64,000 nucleotides of DNA, from the NCBI GenBank assembly GCA_030411725.1, contig MU839827.1, positions 3,789,027 through 3,853,026 on the forward strand, in the 5' to 3' direction. Within the stretch, counting starts at the first letter, position 1. Every line of letters starts with the position of its first letter. Made by a program: the position numbers and the translations under genes. Positions 53,739 to 64,000 of this stretch are shown in pieces. This DNA comes from Echria macrotheca. Lineage: Eukaryota > Ascomycota > Sordariomycetes > Sordariales > Schizotheciaceae. The notes below the pieces were generated by a model. That model was not told where the DNA came from. It worked only from the letters and a program-made list of their open reading frames with translations, and ran no database searches.

Positions 53739-56393
53739 TTACCTCCCCTCACCCCCGCTGTCGTCCCTGGCGGCCGCAGGCGGCGGAGGAGGTGACCCAT
53801 TCCCTGGCAACGGCGGCAGCGGAATGCCCGTCTGGCCCACCGGCCCCGTAGGCTTCGGCACCGCCATCGGCCCCGGTGGCACCGGGATCCGGTCCTTAAG
53901 CTTCTCCCCCCGTAGAATCTTCTCCACCTCGGGCTTGTCCAGCGTCTCGTACTCGACCAGGGCCTTGGCCAGCAGATCCAGCTCCTTCCGCTTCGACATG
54001 AGCAGCGTACGGGCCCGACTATACGAGTCGTCGAGCACCTTCTTGACCTCGGCCTCGACCATGGCGCGCGTCTCTGAGCTCAGTTGATTATACCTCCGCA
54101 AGTACTCAACCGGCCCCAGCTTCTCAGACATGCCGAGCTGACCAACCATCTGCCAGGCAATCTTGGTAGCCGAATCCAGATCGCCATAAACACCGCTTGT
54201 CACTTGGTCCGTCCCGTACACAATCTCCTCGGCCGCCTTCCCTCCCATGGCACGGTCAATCATATCGAGATGATCCTTGTGCGTCATGGAGTACTTGTCC
54301 ATCTCGGGCAGAAACGCGGTATGGCCGAGTGAATTGCCGCGCGGCAGGATCGTAACCTTGTACAGCTCCGTCGACGCGCTACTAGAAAAGTAGGCAACGA
54401 GGGCGTGTCCGGCTTCGTGGTATGCTGTCATCTCCTTCTCCTTAGGACTGATAACCATACTCCGCTTCTCGGCACCCATTATGATCTTGTCCTTGGCCCA
54501 CTCGAGGTGCTTCTGTGTGACAGCTGCGGCCTTGAGCTTGCTGGCATGGATAGCCGCAGCATTAACAATATTCTCCAGATCGGCCCCCGACAAACCAGAG
54601 GTCCGCGCTGCGATGGCTTGCAGATTAACATCGGCCGCCGCCTTGATCTTCTTGGCGTGGTGTGCCAGGATGGCGATACGACCCCGGACATCCGGAAGCG
54701 AGACGGCTACGTGACGGTCAAAACGGCCCGGCCGTGTCAGGGCCTCGTCCAGCGACTCGGGAAAGTTGGTGGCCGCCATGATAATGACGCTGCTGTTCTG
54801 CTCGAAGCCGTCCATCTCGGTGAGAAGCTGGTTGAGGGTTTGTCGGACGTAGCTCGCGTCTCTGGAGTGACGACGGCCACCAATAGCGTCGAGCTCGTCG
54901 ATGAAGATGATCGAAGGCGATTTGGCCTTGGCGGCTGCGAACAGCTCGCGCACCCGCTTCGCACCAACACCCACGTAGATCTCATCAAACTCGCTGCCAG
55001 ACACGAAAAAGAACGGAACACCAGCCTCTCCAGCGACGGCACGAGCCAAAAGCGTCTTGCCAGTGCCAGGGGGACCAACTAGCAAGACACCCTTGGGCAT
55101 CTTGCCGCCGAGAGAGCTGTACCGGTCGGGGTTTCGCAGGAAATCGACGATATCCTGCACTTCCTCCTTGGCTTCGTCGCAACCTTGGACATCAGAGAAG
55201 CGAGCCTTTTGATTCTCAGGCTTGACCTCGTTGAAATCCGTTCGCTTACCGCCTGGTTGTCGCAAGGTGCTTGTCGCTTCAACGGCCATCGTGATCACTA
55301 TGAGCGAGGCGTAGCTGATAAAACCAAACCATAGGATGAACTTAATCCAGCGGAAGAAGCTGGCGCCGAAAGTCTCATCGACGACGACGTGGATTGGTCC
55401 GTCCTTACCACCGACGCCCTTAACAGACGCCGCCATGTTGCCTCCGGCTTTTTGAGCAGCAATGGCTTGGCCAATAGCTTGCGCCTGGGTAGAGCTAAGG
55501 CCGCCCGCTTCGCCGACCGAGTTCTGCACGGCAGCCGGTGTACCGCTCATCATGGCCAGAGCTTTCCGGTAAGCATCGTCCGTTGCCTCGTTCGTAGCAA
55601 AGCGCCCTGGCCTGTTAGTTTAGGAGCGGATAATCATGCGACAAACTTACCCGACTGGTAACGCTCCACGACGATAGCGGGCATGTTAGCCTTAAGAAGT
55701 GCCTGGTAGAAGCCATTCTGAGCCGTTGCGCTGTTCGGGTTTCGGTTTGCCGCAGCTTCGCGGCTAGCGAGGACGGTGCGAGAGATGGTGTTGCCCGAGC
55801 CGAAGCCGCGGTACTGGAGATGCCGGAACGAGGGAGTATCGAATCGCCTTGCTTGATATGTGCTCATCAAGCGCGCCGTGAACGGCGTGCCCAAGGGGCG
55901 CGATACCAGAGCAGCCAAGGATCTCCGGAGAAGCGGATTCGCCATCGCCATAGAGCGCGGCGCCATGTTGGTGAGCAAGTTTAGTGGGATGCTATTTCGC
56001 GTGCGGTCGTTTGCGTTTAGATTGGGAAAGACTGTGTTGACGTCGACTTCTCGGAGGAAGTCGGGAAGTGCTGGCCTGGCAGGCCGGACTGCGTGTTCGC
56101 GCGCCGAGGTAAGCGGGACCGAGCTGTCGATGGTCGAGCTCGGCGCGGTTGAGGATGCGTGAGCGGATGCAGGCTTTGTCGACTTAGTGATGCGAGCAAT
56201 CCGGGCCGATCCGGACCAGGGGATTAAGAGGGCGCTAGAGATGGAAGGCCACAGATCTGCTGTTGCGGCTGCAACAGACTGGATGAAAGTTAGTTCTAGA
56301 ATGACGACATGGAATGACTTGATGCAGATTTTAAGCAGAGTTTGAGTTAAAAAGGGATGCGCTTACCGGCAGCCCACTGGCGTGGAAAGCCAT
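53739..56393 (-). CDS. YME1: Mitochondrial inner-membrane i-AAA protease
   Basis: Three exons, 56393-56367 (nine codons, MAFHASGLP), 56278-55651 and 55606-53739, join in frame to 840 residues. The long N-terminus is Arg/Ser/Ala-rich, as expected for a mitochondrial presequence. One membrane segment lies at about 303-327. The AAA module has Walker A GPPGTGKT at 396-403, Walker B IIFIDE at 451-456 and the second region of homology ATNFPESLDEALTRPGRFDR. The zinc site HEAGH is at 615-619, with Asp694 as probable third ligand. This single-spanning FtsH-type architecture is that of Yme1/IAP-1, which degrades intermembrane-space and inner-membrane proteins. A proline-rich tail of about 45 residues ends the protein. 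I chose 56393 because the frame is open and coding-like (ALPDFLREVDVNTVFPNL) upstream of the Met at 55966. Confidence 0.95.
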
Positions 56394-56746
56394 GTTGAAA
56401 GGACTTACCTGCTGCTGGACCAGAGCAGCATTTGCTCTTGCTCAGATGTTGCGTTGCGGACAATGTTGGGAGCTGACTGCGACCGGGCTGCATATGTGCT
56501 GCCAGCTTGGCCACCGATTGGCCACCCGCCCACCACAGTGGCAATGGTTGAGGTCACGTGGTTTGGCGTCACTCGCTGATCGCCGCGGCGCGTCCGCGGC
56601 TCTTTATCAACTGTTTGCAACTGTAAATGAACAAGTGAGCCGATACACGTATTCTCACCGGACAACCAAAAGTAGTGTCGTTTTAATTCGGTGCACAGAG
56701 TTGAATGACTTTCACGACTATCTGTGCAAAATCCCATTAATCAAAA
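56394..56746. promoter_or_regulatory. Divergent promoter of YME1 and ORC6
   Basis: The two start codons are only 353 bp apart, so the genes share this region. It contains an inverted CCAAT box (ATTGG, 56517-56521), a GTTTGGCGTC sequence near 56569 resembling an E2F/MBF half site, and a GC-rich GGCGCGTCC stretch around 56586. Confidence 0.55.
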
Positions 56747-57964
56747 ATGAACCGCTCTCTCGAACAAGCCCTCCTCTCTCTCCTCCCAACTCACAACTCA
56801 ACCCTCCCCCAACCTCTCACCGAGCTCGCCAGCTCTTTACTCGCCCAGTCGCGCCATCGAGCCAGCACACTCAAAGCCGAGGAAGAAATCGCCCGGCTCT
56901 ATGCCTGCGCCAACATCGCATGCGACCGGTACGTCTATCTTCTCACCCTTCCTCTCACCCTTCCTCTCACTCTCAAAACTTAACTCTCATCCAGACTAAA
57001 AATCTCACTCAACCTCCCGCCCATCGAACCACGCCCCCCAATCCCACCACGCATCTACAAGCGCCTCTACAACCACCTAGACCACATCCTCCCCGCCCCA
57101 ACCTCTTCCACGCCCAAAACCACGCGCACCCGCATACCCAGCGCCAAACTCCGCGATGGAGGTGTTCTCGGAACCTCCCCCCTCTCAGCCAAATCCCGCC
57201 CGACACCAGGCACCGCGCAACAAAAATCCCTAGCCCAGTTCCGCGCCGACGCAACACCCTCCAAGACAGGCCGGACATCCAGGACACCGGCAAAGAAAGC
57301 AGCATCGCTCCCGCCGTGGATCCGACCGACGATGCGCTTCCTCTGCGCCGCAGACCTCGGATCACCCCGTCTTGGTCCCGTCGTTATGGCGGGTGTTGAA
57401 TCCGTCATCGCGCCCCGTGGGAAGCGGACCGACGACGAGTGGGTGAATGCCAACATGGCCGCCGTCGTGGGCGTCTTGTACTTGTACGTGTGGAACGCGG
57501 TCGTCTCGCATGGGCGTGAGGCGGATCCGGCGGAGCTGGGGAGGATGAGGAGGCTGGTTGCTGAGGCGCTGCAGAGGGCGAGGGAGGAGGTTGAGATCGA
57601 GGACGACGAGGGCTGGGAGGGCTGGCGGGATGTGAGGATTAAAGACCTGGATGCTGCCGCGATAAGGTCGCAGCGGCATGGTTGGTTGGAGATGGATTGG
57701 GCTGCTGGGGTTGGTGACTTGATGAAGATGGAGAGGAGGGATGGGGAGGAAGGGGAAGCGGAAGGGGGGGATGATGAGGGGGGTGGAGGGCTGGGACATA
57801 TTCGGAGGGCGGATACGATGCTTCAGGAGCGGTTTGATTACCTGAGTGAGAGGCGGAGGGGGGAGTATGATGTTTGGAAGGAGGGGATTCTGGAGAGGAT
57901 TCGGGAGTTGGAGCAGGCTCCGAGCAAGTCAGGGGACACGGGTGCGATGGATATTGACGGGTAG
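56747..57964 (+). CDS. ORC6: Origin recognition complex subunit 6
   Basis: Exons 56747-56928 and 56995-57964 join (GTACGT...CATCCAG, phase 2) to give 383 residues. The N-terminal helix-rich part (LEQALLSLLPTHN, then LKAEEEIARLYACANIACDRLKISLNLPPIEPRPP and IYKRLYNHL) is the first cyclin-box-like TFIIB-related domain of fungal Orc6. A Ser/Thr/Pro/Lys-rich linker with several TPxK-type sites, candidate CDK targets, follows at about 110-180. A second helical domain (PWIRPTMRFLCAADLGSPRLGPVVMAGVESVIAP, then WVNANMAAVVGVLYLYVW) follows. The C-terminus is acidic and coiled-coil-like. Orc6 joins Orc1-5 at replication origins and helps load MCM helicase. The stop is 72 bp from the convergent reductase stop. 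Confidence 0.93.
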
Positions 57965-58036
57965 ACTATGTCAGGACAAATAAGCCGCTGTCATTGCGCA
58001 TGGTATGACTACCAACTACCGCCCTCACTGCTCAAA

Positions 58037-59295
58037 TCACGCCCCGTGAGCCAACAAGCTCCGAACAGTATCAACAACCGACGTCTCAAACGGAATCCAC
58101 TCAATCCCCAACACCTCAACCGTCTTCTTATTATCAAACCGCGGCCTCTTATCCGGCAACTCCCCGCCCTTGACCTCCGGCCCAGGCAACTTCTCCTTCA
58201 ACTCCGGAAAGTTTCTTCGGACAATATCCACCATCCAAGCATTGCTAAACTCGCCGGCCGTGGTAAACAGCCTCTTGCCGCCCGCCCCAGGCAGCTCCAG
58301 TCCAGCCCTCACATGCGCCGTCGCCACGTCGCGCACATCAACCCATAGGAACGCCTGTCCGGTCGAGGGCACTCCGTCTCTCCACCCGCCCTGGATGAGG
58401 GAGACCAGCCGCTCGTTGCTCGTGTTGATCCCCTGCAGCCCGTTGGAGAGATGGTGCGCGACGGGTCCAAAGACCATGGGCGGGTTGATGGTCACCAGGT
58501 CGAAGTTTGGTTTTTCTGACGAGATAAAGTCCCAGGCCGCGCGCTCGGCGAGCTTCTTGGAGGCGCGGTAGGCGGTCGCCGGCGAGCTGTGGATGTCGGC
58601 CTGCGTGACGGGGTTCCACGAGGTCTCGGAGAAGACGGTGGAGGGGTCGGTCAGCTTAGACTCGTCTATGATGGCGGCGAAGGAGGAGGTTATGACGACG
58701 CGGCGGACGGTCGGGGCGTGGAGGGTGATGGCCTTGAGGATGGAGGTTGTGCCGATTACGGCGGGGTCGATTAGTTCTTTTTGGGGGTCCTCTATGTTTC
58801 ATTGTTATATTAACATCTGAGGATACATTTGAGGGGGGTGAGTGAGAAAAGGGGGAGAGGCAGAGCACATACTGAATTTGAAGTGGAACGGGCTCGCCGT
58901 GTGGAGGACGACCTCGATGCCGGGGATCTTGACTACCTCGTCGAAGGCGTCGGGCTGCGCAATATCCGGGACGATCTCGATGCGGAGGTCGCCCGAGGAC
59001 GTCTGGTCTGGGTAGGCGGCGCGGATCGGGGCCGCCTTGTCCTCGGAGCGGACCGTGGTGATGACGCTGTGGCCTTTGGCGATGAGTTGTTCAAGGATGT
59101 GGGCTGATGATTATGTCAGTAAAGAATATATTGGGATAGGGGGATGGATATAAATACCGGCGATGAAGCCCGATCCACCTGGAGCAAATGTCAGCACTCA
59201 CTCTGTTTTGTCGTCACGGATCATCATCCCACGTCTAGATAGGGGGTGGTGAGATGGGGGGCTTCAAACGTACCGGTCAGGAGAACCTTGGTCAT
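58037..59295 (-). CDS. Gre2-like NADPH-dependent ketone/aldehyde reductase (extended SDR)
   Basis: Four exons, 59295-59274, 59178-59158 (a 21-nt micro-exon), 59103-58873 and 58791-58037, join to 342 residues. The first three exons together encode MTKVLLTGGSGFIAAHILEQ, the Rossmann nucleotide-binding start. Further markers are VVLHTASPF, VITSSFAAI, the catalytic YRASK (Tyr-x3-Lys) and the FDLVTINPPMVFGP segment typical of the dihydroflavonol/methylglyoxal reductase group of extended short-chain dehydrogenases. Yeast relatives reduce methylglyoxal, isovaleraldehyde and many prochiral ketones. The true substrate is not evident and there are no pathway neighbours. Confidence 0.92.
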
Positions 59296-60695
59296 TTTGA
59301 TCGTTGAACTCTTCGCGCTCGTTTGTTACACACACAGAGACACAGGGTTGGACTTGTCCAAGCGGAAATAGATAACTCTGCGGTTCAGAGGCAGACAGGC
59401 GTAGAATAAATAGTCTGAGAGAATGGGGTGTGAGTGAAGATGGCAATCACAAAAGTGGTGATGAGCAAGAGTGGACAGCCCTATGACTATATATACCCGA
59501 ACCAAGCAAACAGGTTGGTTCATTAGCTACAGAGTTATCATAACCACCAAACACCCCCCTCCCTCACTCCTCACTCCTCGTCCCATCGGCTTCGGGGTAC
59601 TTCCTCGCTTTTACCCCGCTGAGCCCGCCCCTTCGGCGGGTTTGATGCGGGACTGCCGGCAGCTACCAATGCTGGTGGGGTACCTTGATGGCGACACCGG
59701 ATACCATTAGCGACCACTCACTAACAAAAAGACGTCATTACTGTGAGCGATGCTGCAACAAGTGACAAACATCTCTCACTTGTTTACCATTTTCTGTGTT
59801 GACCTATTCCCTTTTGGTTATTAGCTCCCTATGGTATTGTTCTAGCCCAGGTATTACACCTTTACACTTTCGCAGACTCAATCCTCATCAGAGAAAAAAC
59901 CCCATGAATACCCAATGTATCGCCATGAGGTCTCAACTCAGCGGAAACAAATCAGTTCGCCCCAGTTGGTTACATACCAACGGAGTGTATTGTACAACCG
60001 TACCCGGCATCGGTGATAACCTCCCACCCTCCCCCCTCCCCTCCCCTCCCTCACCGTAAACCCCGAAACAACACAACAACTGCGACAAGTTATACCTTTT
60101 GCCCTGCGTATTCGTACACATCTCCAAACCCGAAACACCGAGATCCCCCAAGTGAATCCACCGACTCTTTACTGCAGATGCCCATTATCGCCGATCAGGC
60201 CATAATCTTGAACGACTACACATATATATCACCGCCTTGGCTTCGCGACCGATCCGTAAATACGAGTCGTATTCTTTTCATGCAACGATCAAGCGAGAGC
60301 GGAAGCGCGAGGACGACGTGACCGATGACGCACAAGCCAAAGAACAATTCCAGACTCCAAAGAGTCAGACCGGACCTTCAAACACAATCGTCACCAGTCT
60401 GTATCATACAGCTCAAAAGAATCACCCGAAAACGCCGTGACATACGATATTTATCGGCCGCTGGGTCGCCGTCGCTTCTATAGACAGAAAGGCAATCCAT
60501 ACCCCCAACGCCCAAATCTATGTCCCGCTCCTTCGTGCCCAAAACAAATGACAAACTTGATGCAAATGAGACTCTCGGCCAAGCGGGTGGTCAAAGTATG
60601 GCTCTACCCATAATGTCAAGTTGCGCCCCATAAACCTCATCGGCGATTCCCAATGGCCCGAATCGACGGGCCACCCTCAATCCTCGCACTCCCGA
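59296..60695. other. Intergenic, 1.4 kb
   Basis: This region holds the promoter of the Gre2-like gene and the 3' side of UFD2; both genes run leftward. A 67-codon plus-strand frame at 60237-60440 looks like chance. No RNA gene or repeat was recognised. Confidence 0.5.
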
Positions 60696-63600
60696 TCACT
60701 CCGTGGTGTCCATGGCATCCAGCACCTTCGCTCTCGCTTGAGCCCGACGCTCGTCTTTCCACTTCTCAATCCTCTCCCGTAGCGCATCATCAGGCACCAC
60801 ATCGTCGATCGTCATAGGCTGTCGGGTATATGGATCCTTGGGATCCGACAGCAGATGCTGCACAATCGTAGACCGGTCGAGGACGTGCTTTGACGGCAGG
60901 ATGACCGGGTCCTTCATGAGAATACCCATCAGCTCATCCTCGAACTCGGGCGGCGCGTCGTCGAAATCGAGCTCAGCGCGGTCCAGTTCGGCCTTGGTAG
61001 CCTCGAATTTCTTGCACAGTGCGTCCCAGGCCTGCAGGTGGTGAGGGTCCTTGAGATTCTTCTTGCTCAGAATGTGCCCGGTCGCTGCCATGGTCTGGGG
61101 CTTGTAGGAACGCCCATCACCTGCTACGGCCTCGATGAAGGCATTGCTGGACCCGAGGTTGAGATAGATGTCGACAATCTCGGGCAGAAGCGTCTTCGGG
61201 CTGAAGTAGTACTTTTCGGGATTGTCCACTTTGAGCGTCTTGGACTTGGGCCCCGTGAGGATCTCCAGATTGTAGTCCAGCATGCCGGCCAAGCGCTGGA
61301 CGATCTCGGGCATGGTGAAGGCTTCGCTCAGCGTAGTCGTGAAGAGCTTCATCATACTGACCGTCTCGTTGGCGAGCTGCATGAACGAGGTGGCTTGGCC
61401 CTCGGCTGTGCGAAGTTCTTCCTCGACCTTCTCTCTGTCTTGCTGAGAGAGAGTATGGTCCTTTAACTTCATCTGCAGGTCATGGATCTTGGGGAATTTG
61501 CCCAGACCCTCATCAAGCACATAAGTCGCATCGTTCATCAGCAAGTTGACGAACTGGACGAAGAAGCTCCGGTTGGTCCTACAAATGTTAGTCGGTGTCT
61601 CCCTCAAAGACCAGGACGCACTTACTTGCTCGATTGCGTCAACTGTTGCTTGTATATGTCGTTGGACCAGATACACTTTATGACCTGGAATATTTCATAC
61701 CGTATGTTAAACTTGTCGTAAAACTGCGAAGCGGTACCGGTGGACTCGCACTCAATGTAAAATTTCATGACAGCATGGAGCAGGTAGTCGTTAGCAAACC
61801 TCGTGTTTGTCATGATGTCGCCCAGAACACCCTTCTTGAGGTGGTAGGTTGGCCAGGTGCCGTGGAACAAGAGTGACACCAAAGACGACTTTAGGTACGG
61901 GTTCCTGACATATTCTGATGACTCCAGGAATGTAATGCAGAGGGCGATCATCTCGTCTCCGACCGCCGAGAGAATAATCTGTGGGATATATCGGAAAACG
62001 AACTTGAAGTTGTCCACGATGTCCTGCAGAGCGTATTCAGGGAGACAGCTGAATGCCTCTGGTTGAGCTGCTGGAAGGGGGAGTTTGAGTGGCTTGTCTG
62101 GTGTGTACTCCGACTGGCTGGCGACGCGTAAAAGCCAGACGGTGACGTACCGCATGAACTGCAGTGACCTGCTCTGCATCTTCTCTTCGAGGAGGACTCC
62201 CTCGATCGCAAACTTGTATGCCATCGCTGTCTCCAGGACGGCGACATGCCTCTTCACAGTCTCGTCCAAGAGGCGCAGCTGATCTGGTCGATTAGCCAGT
62301 TTCGGCCGCTCCGCCTCCATCAATGCGAGATTCTTGTGGTAATGCTTGATATCCTTCTCCAAGTTCTTCATTTTGGTATTCGCCGCCTCACTTCCGTAGT
62401 GGTGCGCTGCGAGAGTCAGGAAGAAGACCTCGGTGATGAAGTTGGATTCTCCCTCCAACTTTTTGGCATAAAAGGCATCCGATTGAGACTGGTCGGCATT
62501 GAGCTTGGTCTCATCCTTGATGTCCAGCCTCGGGTTTCTCCGGAAGTAGTTGACATCGATGCGCCCGACCTTGGAGAAGGTGCTATCCATGAAAGGCTCG
62601 CAAAGACAATCGAGAATGACTGTTACATTCATCATGAACCCATCCGACGAGACTTCCTTGGGGTCAGGCTGGAGGGCACGTCTTTTGTGGTTGACATTCA
62701 TGATATATGCAAACCAGTCGAGGACCTTGTTCTTTGCTTGGGGACTTGCACGGACAAACGCATTGACGATTGTTCGCAGATCCGTCTGGTGAGCAGTCAG
62801 GGTCATCTGGAGAGCACTCTGCGATGTCTTGATGCGGCCCTTGTCAAGAGTCCGGGGCCCGGAAAAGTAGACGGTGGTCACATCTGTGTGCAGCGGCGAT
62901 AACCGGAAGAAAGGGCCGAGAATTGTGTGCTTCTCAATCCCAGGGGCTGACTGCGCCATTTGGAAGCTGGGGTGCTGGGAGAGTTCATGGAGTAGACGCG
63001 GAAACCTCGAATATGTCAGAAGGGCCTGTGATCAATGTCAGCATTGCTTTTCATCTCCAGTCCCCACCAAAGCCTTACATTGACATATGGCTTATAGTTG
63101 TTGTTCATGGTCAAATTGGCCAGCTTGGCACTGATTTCTACCATTGACTTGGTGAATAATGGAGCGATGGAATCATCCTCATCCATGCGCGCGACTGCCT
63201 CGCCAAAGAAATCCATGCATAACCCGCTTTCGTGTTCCACCTCTCGCAGGAGATACGGTGTCAAAGTATCATGAAGCGCATTCGGTTCTCGGCTATTCAA
63301 AGGAGTCATGATTAGCAGCAATGGTTGACTCGAGACAAGATATGTACCTGTACAGCTCCGGCATGGTGACTGCAAAGATGCAGTTGCTGAAGCACAGCCG
63401 CCTGGCCTCTTTCAACACCTCCTCTTTTTGTGGTGCCGGTCCTCTGAGGAGCTTGATCGCCTTAGTCACACGCTTCCAGCAGGGTAAGAGGTAATCGAAG
63501 AGCGGTTTATCCTGTGTGTATGCCGTGGCAGCTTCCATGATCGCTCCCTCGAGCTTGTCAATGCTAAGCTTCAGCGGCGCCTCTTCTTCGACAAGTTCGT

Positions 63601-64000
63601 CGTGTAGGTTGGGTAGATATGTGAGCTTGTGGCCAGCGGCATCGGTCTCGCGGGTCGGGTCGACCGTGATCCGGAAGATGGTGGTGAGTGATCGGTCGGC
63701 GTAGTCCTCGATAGCTTCTTCCCTGGGCGGGATCTGCTTTCGAGGCGGCAAGGTTGCTGAAGCCGGATCAATCTGTGTTGCATCTCGTTTTCTAGAACTG
63801 GTAATAATACCTGATGCCAGGCTTTGCTGGGGCGCCGGTGAGACAGTGATCTTGGGCCGAGCCTCGACAGGAGCCTTCTCCTTGCTGTTCTCGGCAGGCC
63901 CCGGCGAGTCAGAGGGACCGGCGCCTTCGGGCTTCGGCGAGGTCGTCGAGGCAGCTGATGACGGAGGTCCACCAAGCTTCTCCAGCCTCCGACGACGAAT
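60696..64000 (-). CDS. UFD2: Ubiquitin chain elongation factor E4, U-box ligase (5' partial)
   Basis: Four exons, 64000(edge)-63348, 63292-63079, 63025-61626 and 61578-60696, join to 1,049 residues. The frame is open at the right edge with IRRRRLEKLGG, a sequence normally within the first 20 or so residues of Ufd2, so only a few codons are missing. The central armadillo-like Ufd2 core contains LGPFFRLSPL, YFSGPRTL and the LLFHGTWPTYHL region. The C-terminal U-box runs from FEDELMGILMKDPVILPSKHVLDR to DPYTRQPMTIDDVVPD. Ufd2 extends short ubiquitin chains on Cdc48/p97 clients for proteasomal degradation. It is the second ubiquitin-pathway gene in the window after the MINDY gene. Confidence 0.95.

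Noticed and set aside
27505..57964. Functional cluster of cell-cycle genes (RNR1, CENP-N, ORC6, Nud1)
   Set aside because: They are far apart, on different strands and separated by unrelated genes; co-location is probably chance.
1..64000. Biosynthetic cluster, CRISPR array, integrated virus or intact transposon
   Set aside because: No polyketide, peptide-synthetase or terpene genes, no regularly spaced repeats, and no reverse transcriptase, transposase or viral protein recognised; the genes are dispersed housekeeping genes.

Overview
The window is nuclear DNA of a filamentous ascomycete (Pezizomycotina), most probably a Sordariomycete. The evidence is short GT-AG introns (about 45-140 nt, GTAAGT/GTATGT-type donors, several CTAAC/TTAC branch points), GC-rich third positions, one-gene transcription units on both strands, and fungal-specific families: an 8-cysteine CFEM protein, a Nud1/Cdc11 scaffold, a CYS-3/MetR-type bZIP, Aim19 and Chl4/CENP-N. 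No rRNA, tRNA, CRISPR array, intact transposon or clustered secondary-metabolism genes were recognised. Exon joins were worked out by hand so that frames close across canonical splice sites, and exon coordinates are given in each entry.

Layout. 0-9 kb: the 3' part of a Nud1/Cdc11 leucine-rich scaffold (+), ALG2 mannosyltransferase (-) and a Ssp1/CaMKK-type kinase (-). 9-25 kb: two long stretches without recognisable genes (9.9 kb and 5.0 kb) around one GPI-anchored CFEM protein gene (-). They hold microsatellites, hairpins and an orphan TATA box. 24.8-35 kb: RNR1 (-) divergent from a TatD nuclease gene (+), CENP-N/Chl4 (-), and the bZIP regulator (+) with a 722-nt intron. 35-48 kb: a fungal conserved unknown protein (-), a steroid 5-alpha-reductase-like enzyme (-), a large MINDY deubiquitinase with a CaaX end (-), an ER DnaJ protein (-), AIM19 (+) and a Siw14-type phosphatase with a predicted membrane anchor (-). 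51-64 kb: a multi-intron aminotransferase (+), the YME1 i-AAA protease (-) divergent from ORC6 (+), a Gre2-like reductase (-) and the UFD2 E4 ubiquitin ligase (-), which runs off the right edge.

The genes are mostly housekeeping and do not form one pathway. Shared themes are chromosome replication and segregation (RNR1, ORC6, CENP-N, Nud1), ubiquitin and protein quality control (MINDY, UFD2, YME1, DnaJ), and ER glycosylation. The RNR1/TatD intergenic region carries an ACGCGT cell-cycle box. I see no clear undescribed multi-gene system. The observations most worth a second look are the tandem hairpins and orphan TATA box in the 22.4-23.3 kb desert, the repeated tryptophan-acidic motifs in the MINDY protein, the RNR1 terminal intron that separates the C-terminal redox cysteines from the enzyme body, the long bZIP intron, and the unresolved 5' end of the aminotransferase.
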